Both the position numbers and the translations under genes were made by a program. Shown here in pieces: positions 42,611 to 51,091 of a DNA stretch of 64,000 bases; the first letter of the stretch is position 1; each line of letters begins with the position of its first letter. The stretch spans positions 2,919,742-2,983,741 of the forward strand of contig NC_014216.1 in assembly GCF_000092205.1 (NCBI RefSeq), read 5' to 3'. The stretch comes from Desulfurivibrio alkaliphilus AHT 2 (GTDB lineage Bacteria > Desulfobacterota > Desulfobulbia > Desulfobulbales > Desulfurivibrionaceae). Under the pieces are notes generated by a model. It was given only the letters and a program-made list of their open reading frames with translations, searched no databases and was not told where the DNA came from.

Positions 42611-43282
42611 ATGGGGTTTTTCCCGGTTTGTTTGCAACTTGAAAAAAGACGCTGTGTGGTGGTCGGCGGTGGTGAGGTGGCCTGGCGAAAAGTAGAGGGC
42701 CTGTTGGCCTGTGGTGCCGCGGTGAAGGTGATCAGCCCGCAGTTGCAGGAGAATCTGGCCCGGTACCGGGAGGCGGAAGAGATTGACTGGCTGGCCCGGG
42801 AGTACCGGGAGGGTGATCTGGCCGGCGCCTTTCTGGTGATCGCCGCCACCGACGACCAGGAGGTGCAGGCCCGGGTTCACGCCGAGGCCGAGCAGGGCAA
42901 CCTGTTGCTCAATGTGGCCGATGTGCCTAAGTGGTGCAACCTGATCCTGCCGGCGGTGGTCCGGCGGGGTGAGATGACCATTGCGATTTCCACCGGCGGT
43001 GCCAGCCCGGCCCTGGCCGGCAAATTGCGGCGGCAGCTGGAGGGCAGTTTCGGGCGGGAGTATGAGATTCTGCTCCGACTGCTGGCCGCCCTGCGGCCCC
43101 TGGTGCTGGCCCGCGGCGGTGACCACCGGGAAAATAAACGCCTTTTCAAGGCCCTGGTGGCTCCGGATCTGGCCGCCTGGATCCGTGAGGAGCGCTGGGA
43201 TCTGTTAAAAGAACATGTCCACAACACTTTGGGTGGGGATGAAGTGCTGGCCTGCGTAAACGAATTGCAACGCGGGTACTGA
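42611..43282 (+). CDS. Precorrin-2 dehydrogenase / ferrochelatase-type (SirC-like) protein
   Basis: 223 residues. An NAD-binding Rossmann start (CVVVGGGEVAWRKVEGLL), the STGGASPALAG block and IAATDDQEVQARV fit the Met8p/SirC/CysG N-terminal family that oxidises precorrin-2 to sirohydrochlorin, needed for siroheme (sulfite reductase) and the alternative heme path. GAAGAGG precedes ATG 42611. It heads an operon with ccsA and hemA. Confidence 0.9.
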   Translation: MGFFPVCLQLEKRRCVVVGGGEVAWRKVEGLLACGAAVKVISPQLQENLARYREAEEIDWLAREYREGDLAGAFLVIAATDDQEVQARVHAEAEQGNLLLNVADVPKWCNLILPAVVRRGEMTIAISTGGASPALAGKLRRQLEGSFGREYEILLRLLAALRPLVLARGGDHRENKRLFKALVAPDLAAWIREERWDLLKEHVHNTLGGDEVLACVNELQRGY

Positions 43283-43310
43283 TTAGCCAAGTTTTCTGAG
43301 GGTGCAAGCT

Positions 43311-44126
43311 ATGGAGATCCTTTTTCAGGCGGTTTTTGCCCTGTACCTCGGGGCGACCATCACTGCCCTGGTCTGTTTTTTCAATCTTAACCAGCGGTTG
43401 CGCCTCATGGCCCGCGGTCTGCTGGGGACGGCGGCGGGGTTGCATACCGTTTACCTGCTGGTGCGCTATTTTGCCGCCGGCCATACCCCGGTGGCCAGCA
43501 GTCATGAGGCGGTCTCATTTTTTGCCTGGTCCCTGACCATGGCCTATCTGGCCTTTCGCTGGCGTTACCGGGTTAAAAACTTTGCCGCCTTTGTCCTTCC
43601 CCTGATTACCCTGCTGATGCTGGTGGCCCTTTTTTCCCCCGCCCGCCTGGTGGAGTTGCCGCCGGCCATGCAGAGCTGGTGGTTGCCGGTGCACGGGATG
43701 ATCGCCCTGATGGCCAACGCCTTTCTGGCCCTGGCCTTCTGCGGCGGGGTGATGTATCTGCTGCAGGAGCGGGAGATCAAGCGCAAGCGGATGGGTTTTT
43801 TCTCCGAGCGGCTGCCCTCGCTGGAAGCCCTGGACAACCTCAACCAGCACTGCCTGAGCATCGGCTTTCCCCTGTTGACCCTGGGGATCGTCACCGGCTC
43901 ACTCTGGGCCCGCCAGGCCTGGGGAACATACTGGCAGTGGGACCCCAAAGAGGTTTGGTCGTTGATCACCTGGCTGATCTACGCCTCCATGATCCACCAG
44001 CGCTTTACCGTGGGCTGGCGGCGGCGGCGGGCGGCGATCATGGCCATCGTCGGCTTTGCCGCGGTGCTGTTCACCCTGTGGGGCGTCAATTTGTTCCTGG
44101 GAGGGGTGCACACCTATGCTGGCTGA
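43311..44126 (+). CDS. ccsA: Cytochrome c biogenesis protein CcsA-type
   Basis: 271 residues with about eight helices. The WWD-like heme-handling block AWGTYWQWDPKEVWSLITWL and the periplasmic His residues around SHEAVSFF mark the CcsA/ResC/CcmC superfamily. It delivers heme for cytochrome c maturation on the periplasmic side. ATG 43311 has GAGGG upstream. The 11-nt overlap with hemA implies coupling of heme use and synthesis. Confidence 0.9.
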   Translation: MEILFQAVFALYLGATITALVCFFNLNQRLRLMARGLLGTAAGLHTVYLLVRYFAAGHTPVASSHEAVSFFAWSLTMAYLAFRWRYRVKNFAAFVLPLITLLMLVALFSPARLVELPPAMQSWWLPVHGMIALMANAFLALAFCGGVMYLLQEREIKRKRMGFFSERLPSLEALDNLNQHCLSIGFPLLTLGIVTGSLWARQAWGTYWQWDPKEVWSLITWLIYASMIHQRFTVGWRRRRAAIMAIVGFAAVLFTLWGVNLFLGGVHTYAG

Positions 44127-45411
44127 GAAAATTTCCTGCCTGGGGGTGAACCACCAGACCGCGCCGGTGGAGATTCGGGAAAAGATGGCCTTTTCCGGTG
44201 ATTGCCTCAACCCCCTGGTGCAGATTAAAGAAATCCCCGGTTGTGATGAGTGCTGTTTTCTCTCCACCTGCAACCGGGTGGAGGTGTTGCTGGTGGCGGA
44301 GCCCGAAGCGGCCACCATCGCCGCGGTGCGGGATTTTTTGTTTGCCGGCAGCGGCTTGAGTGCCGCCGAGGCGGAAAAATACTCGTACCTGCGCACCGGT
44401 GAGGCGGCGATCAATCATGTCTTTCGGGTGGCCTCCAGCCTGGATTCCATGGTCCTGGGTGAGCCCCAGATCCTGGGGCAGCTCAAGGACGCTTACCGGC
44501 TGGCCATGGAGCATAAGGCCACCGGCCCGATTTTGCATCGCCTGCTGAGCAAATCCTTTTCGGTGGCCAAGCGCATACGCACCGAAACCAGCATCGGCAG
44601 CAGTGCCGTTTCCATCAGCTTTGCTGCGGTGCAGTTGGCCCGCAAGATTTTGGGCGATCTCACCGGCAAAACGGTGCTGCTGGCCGGGGCCGGGGAAATG
44701 GCTGAACTGGCCGCCGAGCACCTGCTGGCCCAGGGGATCGGCAAGGTGGTGGTGGCCAATCGTACCCTGGAGCGGGCGGTGAACCTGGCCCGGCGTTTCA
44801 ACGGCGAGGCCGCCTCCCTGGCCGAGCTGGTGCCGAGGCTGGCCGAGGCCGATATTCTGATCAGCTCCACCGGTTCCCCGGAGTTGATTTTGCGCCGGGA
44901 TGATATGGCGCCGCTGATGCGGCAGCGCTACAACCGCCCCATTTTCCTGATCGACATTGCCGTGCCCCGTGACCTGGATCCGGGGCTGAACGATCTGGAT
45001 AACATTTATCTCTACGATATCGACGACTTGCAGCAAGTGGTGGAGGTCAACAAAGGGGAGCGGCGCCGAGAGGCGGACCGGGCCGAGCGGATCGTCGAGG
45101 AGGAGGCCATCAAGTTTCTCCAGTGGCTGGAGAACATGGAGTTGGCCCCGACCATCACCGAACTGCGCCGCCGGGCCGATGAGCTGCGCCGGGCGGAACT
45201 TAGCCGGACCCTGGCGGCCCTGCCCGGGCTGACGGCGGAACAGCAGGGAGCGGTGGAAAAAATGAGCGGCGCCCTGGTCAATAAATTGCTGCACCACCCC
45301 ATGCTGTTTCTCAAGAGCGCTGAGCGCCCCGAGGACCGGAGAAGAAATCTGCTGCTGTTACGCAAGGTGTTCGGCCTGGATAACGGCGATAATGGTGATG
45401 CTGGCCCGTGA
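44116..45411 (+). CDS. hemA: Glutamyl-tRNA reductase
   Basis: 431 residues. The catalytic Cys is C52 in LSTCNRVE; DSMVLGEPQILGQLKDAY and the NADPH-binding VLLAGAGEMAELAAEHL are typical; the C-terminal dimerisation helices include LLHHPMLFLKS. It makes glutamate-1-semialdehyde for HemL (31716). GGGAGGGG precedes ATG 44116, inside the end of ccsA. Confidence 0.96.
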   Translation: MLAEKISCLGVNHQTAPVEIREKMAFSGDCLNPLVQIKEIPGCDECCFLSTCNRVEVLLVAEPEAATIAAVRDFLFAGSGLSAAEAEKYSYLRTGEAAINHVFRVASSLDSMVLGEPQILGQLKDAYRLAMEHKATGPILHRLLSKSFSVAKRIRTETSIGSSAVSISFAAVQLARKILGDLTGKTVLLAGAGEMAELAAEHLLAQGIGKVVVANRTLERAVNLARRFNGEAASLAELVPRLAEADILISSTGSPELILRRDDMAPLMRQRYNRPIFLIDIAVPRDLDPGLNDLDNIYLYDIDDLQQVVEVNKGERRREADRAERIVEEEAIKFLQWLENMELAPTITELRRRADELRRAELSRTLAALPGLTAEQQGAVEKMSGALVNKLLHHPMLFLKSAERPEDRRRNLLLLRKVFGLDNGDNGDAGP

Positions 45412-45464
45412 GCGGCCACACTGATGCGCCCGTCTGCTGAGCGGCGGCGAAAATTTTTACGTCG

Positions 45465-45493
45465 TTGACAAACCGGCGCCGGTCGGATAAGTT
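45465..45493 (+). promoter_or_regulatory. Promoter of rpmH
   Basis: A perfect TTGACA at 45465 and a moderate TAAGTT at 45488 are separated by 17 bases, just over 100 bases upstream of rpmH in the hemA-rpmH gap. Confidence 0.6.
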
Positions 45494-45599
45494 TCCCCGT
45501 TTATCGCTTTTTTGATCATGTTTGTTCTGGTGTGCCTGGGGGCAGTCAACCCTTTGGCCGGCACCGGCATTTTTAACGATTGCCAGAGGAAGATTTATC

Positions 45600-45737
45600 A
45601 TGAGTAAGAGAACCTACCAACCAAGTAATACCAAGCGGCACCGGACCCATGGCTTTCGGGTGCGGATGAGCACCAAAAACGGCCGGGCCGTGATCAACCG
45701 CCGGCGGGCCAAAGGTCGCAAGCGGCTGGCGGTATAA
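45600..45737 (+). CDS. rpmH: Ribosomal protein L34
   Basis: 45 residues, very basic, with the full L34 pattern ([32 protein letters not shown]). AGAGGAA precedes ATG 45600; an upstream in-frame extension exists but is not conserved for this protein. First gene of the rpmH-rnpA-yidD-yidC-jag-mnmE block typical of the chromosome near the origin. Confidence 0.96.
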   Translation: MSKRTYQPSNTKRHRTHGFRVRMSTKNGRAVINRRRAKGRKRLAV

Positions 45738-45758
45738 GCCCGGCGGCCGCATGGCATC

Positions 45759-45866
45759 GTAACCGCTCAGCCGCACCGCATCTTCGGGCGATCAGCCAGG
45801 CTTACGTACAGGGGGTACGCCGCGCCTGGCCGCTTGCCCGAACCTGCGGCACGGCTGAGCGGTTAC
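45759..45866 (+). repeat. Long hairpin element E10 between rpmH and rnpA
   Basis: 108 bp. Outer arms GTAACCGCTCAGCCG and CGGCTGAGCGGTTAC are exact complements; the inner stem is the TTCGGGC/GCCCGAA variant with AGGC/GCCT. It starts 21 bases after the rpmH stop and is followed by repeat F2. Confidence 0.88.
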
Positions 45867-45909
45867 GGCCCGTTAAACCGGTAAGTTAATACCCCTGGCG
45901 AACGCTTAC
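45867..45909 (+). repeat. Repeat F2, attached to element E10
   Basis: GGCCCGTTAAACCGGTAAG through GGCGAACGC is the inverse of F1 at 4060. It ends exactly at the rnpA start codon and leaves no ribosome-binding site in view. Confidence 0.6.
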
Positions 45910-46287
45910 ATGGCATCCTATACCCTGCCCAAGTCCGCTTTGATTAGAAAACCCGGCGAGTACCGGCGAATTTACGCCCAGGGTCGACGGGTGCGGGGGG
46001 ATAGTTTCGCCTTGGTCTACCGCGAGGCCGACCATGCCGTCGGTCCCCGGCTGGGCATCAGCGTCTCCGGGGTTAAATCGGCGGTGCGCCGCAACCGGAT
46101 CAAGCGGATTATCCGCGAGCTTTTCCGCCTGAACCGGACGGAGTTGTCTCCCTCCCTGGAGCTGGTGTTCACTGTGCGGCGGGGGTTCAGGCCGGATTCC
46201 CCGGCGGCGGTGGCGGCTGCGTTGCGGCGGCCGACTGCGGGGCGGCGGGAACTGGCCGGTTTGAGCCGGGAACCGGGGGCGAGTTGA
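45910..46287 (+). CDS. rnpA: Ribonuclease P protein component
   Basis: 125 residues. [14 protein letters not shown] is the hallmark RNA-binding helix; [15 protein letters not shown] precedes it. It assists RNase P RNA in tRNA 5' maturation. The ATG follows directly on repeat F2, with no visible ribosome site; the C-terminal ~30 residues are a variable Arg/Pro/Ala tail. It overlaps yidD by one base. Confidence 0.93.
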   Translation: MASYTLPKSALIRKPGEYRRIYAQGRRVRGDSFALVYREADHAVGPRLGISVSGVKSAVRRNRIKRIIRELFRLNRTELSPSLELVFTVRRGFRPDSPAAVAAALRRPTAGRRELAGLSREPGAS

Positions 46288-46592
46288 TGATGGCCGAAAA
46301 CTCCGCCAACAGCCCTGTCGGCCAGCCCCCCGAAGTGAAATCTCACTCCGGGAGTCCTGTCCCTGGTGGTTTGCGGGCCTTACCGCGTCGCGGCTGCCTG
46401 CTTCTCGTGCGTTTTTACCAACTGGTCATCTCTCCGCTTTTTCCACCCAGTTGCCGTTTTGTCCCCACCTGCTCCGAGTACGCCCTGGAGGCGATTACCA
46501 GGTACGGGGTTTTACGCGGCTGCTACCTGGCGTTTAGGCGAATCCTGCGCTGCCATCCTTTCAACCCCGGCGGTTTTGACCCGGTTAAGTAA
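46287..46592 (+). CDS. yidD: Membrane protein insertion efficiency factor YidD
   Basis: 101 residues. The core [28 protein letters not shown], then [13 protein letters not shown], contains the three conserved Cys and the HPFNPGG motif. A ~30-residue non-conserved hydrophilic N-terminus precedes it. ATG 46287 shares a base with the rnpA stop. Confidence 0.93.
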   Translation: MMAENSANSPVGQPPEVKSHSGSPVPGGLRALPRRGCLLLVRFYQLVISPLFPPSCRFVPTCSEYALEAITRYGVLRGCYLAFRRILRCHPFNPGGFDPVK

Positions 46593-46613
46593 CTCTTAAG
46601 GAATCCCTCGGTT

Positions 46614-48296
46614 ATGGATAATTATCGTGCTCTGATCGCCATTGTGTTGTCCATGGCGGTTTTGTTGATTTACCAGTTTCTCTTCATGCCGCCTCCCGCG
46701 CCGGTGACCGACGCACCCGGCGAGGCCGAGAGGGTTGCCGCCGAGCGGTCGCCGGCCGCCGAAGCCCTCTCCCCGGCCGATTTGGCCGACCCGGCCTTGG
46801 TGGAAGAGGCGCAAAGACCGGTGGATGTTGCCAGCCTGCTCGACCCTGCCGATCGGGCCCGGGAGATCCGGGTGAAAACCGGCCTCTACACGGCGGTGAT
46901 CTCCGAAGCCGGCGGGGTCTTGCAAAGTTTTACGCTCAACGAATTCAGGGAGACGGTGGACCCCGGTTCCCCGCCCAAGGATCTGATCCGGGTGGAGCCC
47001 GATGATGGCCTGCCGCTGCTTTTTTCCTGGGGGGTGGAGCCGTCCCGGGCTGAAATGCTGCACTATACCGCCGACCGCGAGCGGCTGGTGGTGGGGCAGG
47101 GGCAGGAGCGCACCCTGACCCTGCGGGCCCAGTCGCCACTGGGGCTGGAGTTCATCCGCACTTACACCTTCCGCGATGGCGACTACCTGATCGATGTGGC
47201 AGTGGAAGTGGTTAACCGGGGCGAGGTGCCCCTGCAGGGGGCGCCTTACCTGACCCTGGTTAACCGGCCCTTTGTGGCAACCGGCGACCCTCTGGAACAT
47301 TTCCTCTTCACCGGCCCGGCGGCTTTAGTGGACAACGAGGTGCAGCAGGTCAAGGTCAAGGATCTGGCCGGTGAACGGGCCGGCCGCAGCTTCACCGGCC
47401 GGGTTCGCTGGGCCGGTTACCATGACTCCTATTTTCTTACCAGTATCATCCCCCTGGCCACCGACCAGGCCACGGCCCACTTTTCCTCCCGCCGCGATGA
47501 ACTGGTAACCACCGTGCTGGCTTCTGCGGCGGATATTATTCCCGCCGGCGGGGCGCACCGTTATGATTATATGGTCTATTTCGGGCCTAAAAAGCTGACC
47601 CTGCTCAATGAGCTGGGGCACGATCTGGCCCGCGCGGTCAATTTCGGTTGGTTCGATTTCCTGGCCCGGCCGACCTTCTATCTGCTTCACTTTCTCTACG
47701 GCCTGGTGGGTAACTACGGGGTGGCCATCATCCTGGTGACGATTATCATCAAGGCTGCCTTCTGGCCGCTGACCCAGAAGGGTTTGAAGTCCATGAAGGT
47801 GATGCAGAAGATCCAGCCCAAAATGACAAAATTGCGGGAAAAATACAAGGATGACCGGCAGCGCCAGCAGCAGGAGATGCTCAAGCTTTACCAGACCTAC
47901 AAGGTCAACCCCCTGGGGGGATGCTTGCCCATGCTGCTGCAGATTCCGGTCTTCTTCGCCCTTTACAAGGTGCTGCTGCAGTCCATCGAGTTGCGCCATG
48001 CCCCTTTTATGCTCTGGATCAACGATCTTTCCGCGCCGGACCGGCTCTACATCGGCTTTGATATTCCCTGGCTGGGCGGGATCCCGGTTTTGACCCTGCT
48101 GATGGCCCTGAGCATGTTCGTACAGCAGAAAATGACCCCCATTTCCGATCCCATGCAGGCGCGGATCATGCTTTTTCTGCCGGTGGTTTTCTTTTTCCTG
48201 TTTCTTAATTTTGCCTCGGGGCTGGTCCTTTACTGGTTCATCAACAACGTCTTGACCATTGCCCAGCAGTATATGATTTATCGCCAGAAAGACTAG
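46614..48296 (+). CDS. yidC: Membrane insertase YidC
   Basis: 560 residues, Gram-negative type with an N-terminal anchor helix (ALIAIVLSMAVLLIYQFLF), a large periplasmic P1 domain (~70-330) and the conserved five-helix core with the catalytic-groove Arg/Lys segment (WPLTQKGLKSMKVMQKI) and NPLGGCLPMLLQIPVF. It inserts inner-membrane proteins with or without SecYEG. AAGGAA precedes the ATG. Confidence 0.95.
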   Translation: MDNYRALIAIVLSMAVLLIYQFLFMPPPAPVTDAPGEAERVAAERSPAAEALSPADLADPALVEEAQRPVDVASLLDPADRAREIRVKTGLYTAVISEAGGVLQSFTLNEFRETVDPGSPPKDLIRVEPDDGLPLLFSWGVEPSRAEMLHYTADRERLVVGQGQERTLTLRAQSPLGLEFIRTYTFRDGDYLIDVAVEVVNRGEVPLQGAPYLTLVNRPFVATGDPLEHFLFTGPAALVDNEVQQVKVKDLAGERAGRSFTGRVRWAGYHDSYFLTSIIPLATDQATAHFSSRRDELVTTVLASAADIIPAGGAHRYDYMVYFGPKKLTLLNELGHDLARAVNFGWFDFLARPTFYLLHFLYGLVGNYGVAIILVTIIIKAAFWPLTQKGLKSMKVMQKIQPKMTKLREKYKDDRQRQQQEMLKLYQTYKVNPLGGCLPMLLQIPVFFALYKVLLQSIELRHAPFMLWINDLSAPDRLYIGFDIPWLGGIPVLTLLMALSMFVQQKMTPISDPMQARIMLFLPVVFFFLFLNFASGLVLYWFINNVLTIAQQYMIYRQKD

Positions 48297-48309
48297 AGGA
48301 CGGCTTGCG

Positions 48310-49230
48310 ATGAGTGCATTGATGGAATATAAGGGCGCCGATGTTGAACAGGCCATTGCCGGTGCCTGCAGTGCTTTGGGGGTTGCCCGTGAGGCCTTGG
48401 AAATTCAGGTGATCAGCACCGGCTCGGCGGGCATCTTCGGCCTGGGGCGGCGTCAGGCCGTAGTCCGGGTGCGTTTGCGGCCGGATTCGGGCATGGCGGA
48501 TGAGAGCGCCGTGGGCAATGGGGCGACCAAGGCGACTGTGGCCAAGGCGACTGTGGCCAAGGAGACTGTGGCCAAGGTGATGGAGGCCAAGGCTGCCGCT
48601 CAAGCCGAGCGGCGGGAGGACACCGCCGAGCAGCCCGAACCGGTCGACCAGGAACAAGCCGCTCCCGCTGCCGCTGCCAAGGCATCGGCCCCGGCGCCGG
48701 CCGAGGCGGGGTCGCGCAGTCCGGTGGAGCCTTTGAATGATGCTGAATTGGCGGCGGTGCAAAGCACCATCGCCCGGCTTTTGGAGTTGAGTGTCGGCCC
48801 GGCGGCGGTTCATTTGCAGCAGGACGAGAACGGCGGTAAGCTGCTGGCCGATTTGCAGGTGGATGGCGATGCCTCCCGGAGGGAACAATTGGTCGGCCCC
48901 CAAGGGCAAACCCTGGAGGCCCTGCAGTATCTGTTGCGCAAGATGGTAAGCAAGCAACTGGGCAAAAGGGTGGCGCTGGAGCTGGATGCCGCCGGGTTTA
49001 GAGCCGAACGGCGGGAGTCTTTGCAGGCCCGGGCCCGCGAGTTGGCCGCAGAGGTGAAAAGTACCGGTAAAACCAGGACCATGGCGGCCATGGGCCCGGC
49101 GGAACGGCGCCTTGTCCACTTGGCGCTGCAGGATGACCCCGAGGTGCGCAGCCGCAGTGTAGGGGAGGGGGTGTTCAAGAAAGTGCTGGTGCATCCCCCG
49201 GGTAAAGGTCGGCGGCGCCGCAAACGCTAA
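48310..49230 (+). CDS. jag: Jag/KhpB-type RNA-binding protein
   Basis: 306 residues: Jag_N domain (1-60, with FGLGRRQAVVRVR), a low-complexity linker (~70-145) holding a 15-bp repeat, a KH domain (~150-215, LVGPQGQTLEALQYLL) and an R3H domain (~235-295, MGPAERRLVHLAL). It binds RNA and is usually co-encoded with yidC. The basic end is KGRRRRKR. Confidence 0.9.
   Translation: MSALMEYKGADVEQAIAGACSALGVAREALEIQVISTGSAGIFGLGRRQAVVRVRLRPDSGMADESAVGNGATKATVAKATVAKETVAKVMEAKAAAQAERREDTAEQPEPVDQEQAAPAAAAKASAPAPAEAGSRSPVEPLNDAELAAVQSTIARLLELSVGPAAVHLQQDENGGKLLADLQVDGDASRREQLVGPQGQTLEALQYLLRKMVSKQLGKRVALELDAAGFRAERRESLQARARELAAEVKSTGKTRTMAAMGPAERRLVHLALQDDPEVRSRSVGEGVFKKVLVHPPGKGRRRRKR
48529..48588 (+). 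repeat. 15-bp in-frame tandem repeat inside jag
   Basis: Four consecutive copies of AAGGCGACTGTGGCC (third and fourth diverged) encode KATVA-type pentapeptides in the linker of Jag. A copy-number change would alter linker length without frameshift. Confidence 0.8.
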
Positions 49231-49233
49231 CTC

Positions 49234-49281
49234 GTAAGCGGCTGCGCGGCTCTCCAGCTGGCGGCGATCAGCCCGGCTTGA
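49234..49281 (+). repeat. Truncated hairpin element E13
   Basis: Only the left half of the element family is present: GTAAGCGG and later GCGGCGATCAGCCCGGCTTG. The right arm is replaced by a short palindrome (next entry). It starts three bases after the jag stop. Confidence 0.65.
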
Positions 49282-49284
49282 TGA

Positions 49285-49309
49285 GGGGACAGTTTTGAAA
49301 ACTGTCCCC
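49285..49309. repeat. 25-bp palindrome at the break of element E13
   Basis: GGGGACAGTTTT and AAAACTGTCCCC with a single central base are exact complements. It sits where the apical part of E13 should be. Confidence 0.75.
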
Positions 49310-49362
49310 GATTACGCCGGGCTGTCTGCTGCCTCTTCTCTTGAGGATTATTTTATTGTTGG

Positions 49363-49387
49363 CCGGGTTTTCCCGGTTTTTGTTTTT
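49363..49387 (+). terminator. Terminator-like hairpin directly before mnmE
   Basis: CCGGG, four T, CCCGG, then TTTTTGTTTTT, ending one base before the mnmE ATG. There is no ribosome site between. The stem is only five base pairs. Confidence 0.5.
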
Positions 49388-50812
49388 ATGGAATCATTTG
49401 CCGACTTTGATCAGGCCACCATTGCCGCCATTGCCACCCCGCCCGGGGCCGGGGGGATCGGGATTATCCGGATCAGCGGGAGCCGTGCCCGGGAGATACT
49501 GTTGCAACTCTTTCGCCCGGCCCGGGGGGAGGTTGCATCCGGGCGCAGTCATCAGTTGCGTTACGGCTGGATTGTCGAGCCCGAGAGCGGGCGGCCGCTT
49601 GATGAAGTGATGGCGGTTTATATGGCTGCGCCGGCCACCTATACCCGCGAAGACGTGGTGGAAATCCACGGCCATGGCGGCTATGTGGTGCTGCGGGAGA
49701 TTCTGGGCCTGATTCTGGCCCGGGAAGGGGTACGGGCCGCCGAGGCCGGGGAGTTTACCAAGCGGGCCTTTCTTAACGGCCGCATCGATTTAACCCGGGC
49801 CGAAGCGGTGCTGGATGTGCTTAACGCCGGCACCCGGGAAGGGCTGAACCTGGCCATGAGCCAGTTGCAGGGCGGGTTGCAGCAGCAGCTTGAACCGGTG
49901 CGCCGGGCCCTGCTGGAGGTGCTGGCGGTGGTGGAGGTGGCCATCGACTTTCCCGATGAAGATGCCGAAATCATCGATACGGCCGCGTTAGGCCGCCGCC
50001 TGGAGCTTGAGGTGCGCCAGCCCCTGCAGGAACTGCTGGAACGGGCCGACCGGGGCCGGATTTTCCGCGAGGGCGCCACGGTGGTTATCCTGGGCCGCCC
50101 CAACGTGGGAAAATCCAGCCTGCTCAACGCCCTGCTGCAGGATGAACGGGCCATTGTCACGGCCATTCCCGGCACCACCCGGGATACCATCGAAGAGTGC
50201 CTCAATATCCACGGGATGCCGTTGCGGATTGTCGACACCGCCGGCATCAGGGAGACCACGGAAGAGGTCGAAGGCATCGGCATTGAGCGCTCCCGCCGCC
50301 GGGTGGCCGAGGCCGACCTGGTGCTGCTGCTGGTGGAGGCCGGCAGCGAGCCGAGCTCGGAAGATATGGCCCTGTTTGACAGTGTGCGGGAGAAGAAGGT
50401 GCTGGTGGTGGTCAACAAGCTTGATCTGCTGGGCGACGCTTCCCCGGCCGCCGCAGAGGCGGCCCTGGCGGCCTGGCGCCACCGCTTCCCCGGCCGCGAG
50501 CTGACCGGGATTTCGGCCCGTGCTCGGGTCGGATTGGAGCAACTGGAGGATCTGGTCTTTCGCCTGATCAGCGGTGATGAGCCCCGCGATCCCGGCTATG
50601 CCTGCGTACCCAACGCCCGCCACCGGGCCGCCCTGGCCAGGACCCTGCCGGCGCTGGAGCGAGTTCAGCAAGGGCTGGCGGCGGGGCTGGCGCCGGAACT
50701 GCTGGCGGTGGAGCTCCAGGCGTGCCTGGGCAGTCTCGGCGAGATCATCGGGGAGGTCGGCAGCGAGGAGTTGCTGGACACCATCTTTTCAAGCTTTTGT
50801 ATCGGGAAATAG
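49388..50812 (+). CDS. mnmE: tRNA modification GTPase MnmE
   Basis: 474 residues. The N-terminal tetrahydrofolate-binding domain starts with DQATIAAIATPPGAGGIGIIRISG; G1 is GRPNVGKSSLLNALL, G2/G3 include TTRDTIEE and DTAGIRETTEEVE, G4 NKLDLLG; the C-terminal FCIGK holds the conserved Cys. With MnmG it modifies U34 of tRNAs. ATG 49388 is chosen by conservation; the frame is open back to TTG 49295, but that segment spans the hairpins. No ribosome site is visible. Confidence 0.92.
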   Translation: MESFADFDQATIAAIATPPGAGGIGIIRISGSRAREILLQLFRPARGEVASGRSHQLRYGWIVEPESGRPLDEVMAVYMAAPATYTREDVVEIHGHGGYVVLREILGLILAREGVRAAEAGEFTKRAFLNGRIDLTRAEAVLDVLNAGTREGLNLAMSQLQGGLQQQLEPVRRALLEVLAVVEVAIDFPDEDAEIIDTAALGRRLELEVRQPLQELLERADRGRIFREGATVVILGRPNVGKSSLLNALLQDERAIVTAIPGTTRDTIEECLNIHGMPLRIVDTAGIRETTEEVEGIGIERSRRRVAEADLVLLLVEAGSEPSSEDMALFDSVREKKVLVVVNKLDLLGDASPAAAEAALAAWRHRFPGRELTGISARARVGLEQLEDLVFRLISGDEPRDPGYACVPNARHRAALARTLPALERVQQGLAAGLAPELLAVELQACLGSLGEIIGEVGSEELLDTIFSSFCIGK

Positions 50813-50819
50813 TAATCGC

Positions 50820-50981
50820 TCAGTCGATGGGAGAGAACTGGCTTTTGTCGGCCCCGCAAATCGGACAGCTCCAGTTTTCCGGCAGCTCGGCAAAGGCCGT
50901 GCCCGGCTCGATGCCGTTTTCGCGATCACCCGTCTCCGGGTCGTAAATATAGCCGCAAACGTTACATTCATACTTTTGCAT
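50820..50981 (-). CDS. Rubredoxin
   Basis: 53 residues, found by reading the minus strand; too short for a length-filtered gene search. It starts [18 protein letters not shown] and has a second CPICG knuckle in WSCPICGAD, giving the four iron-binding Cys (6, 9, 39, 42) of a canonical rubredoxin. AAGGAGGTGAGATC precedes the ATG. It is a one-electron carrier common in anaerobes for oxygen or peroxide detoxification. It is convergent with mnmE and diverges from hpt. Confidence 0.95.
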   Translation of the reverse strand: MQKYECNVCGYIYDPETGDRENGIEPGTAFAELPENWSCPICGADKSQFSPID

Positions 50982-50997
50982 GATCTCACCTCCTTAT

Positions 50998-51018
50998 ATT
51001 ATGAACTTTGTTCATAAT
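50998..51018. promoter_or_regulatory. Perfect 9-3-9 operator-like palindrome upstream of the rubredoxin gene
   Basis: ATTATGAAC, TTT, GTTCATAAT are exact inverted copies lying between the divergent rubredoxin and hpt genes, ~17 bases upstream of the rubredoxin start codon. The size fits a dimeric helix-turn-helix repressor; the TTATGAA-type sequence is loosely like PerR/MarR-type boxes. No regulator gene is nearby. Confidence 0.55.
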
Positions 51019-51091
51019 GCGCCAGGGCGAGGGCGAGCGTCAAGCAAAAATCACTTACCAACTAAAAGCGCCGGAGCGCAGAGGGTTGAGA

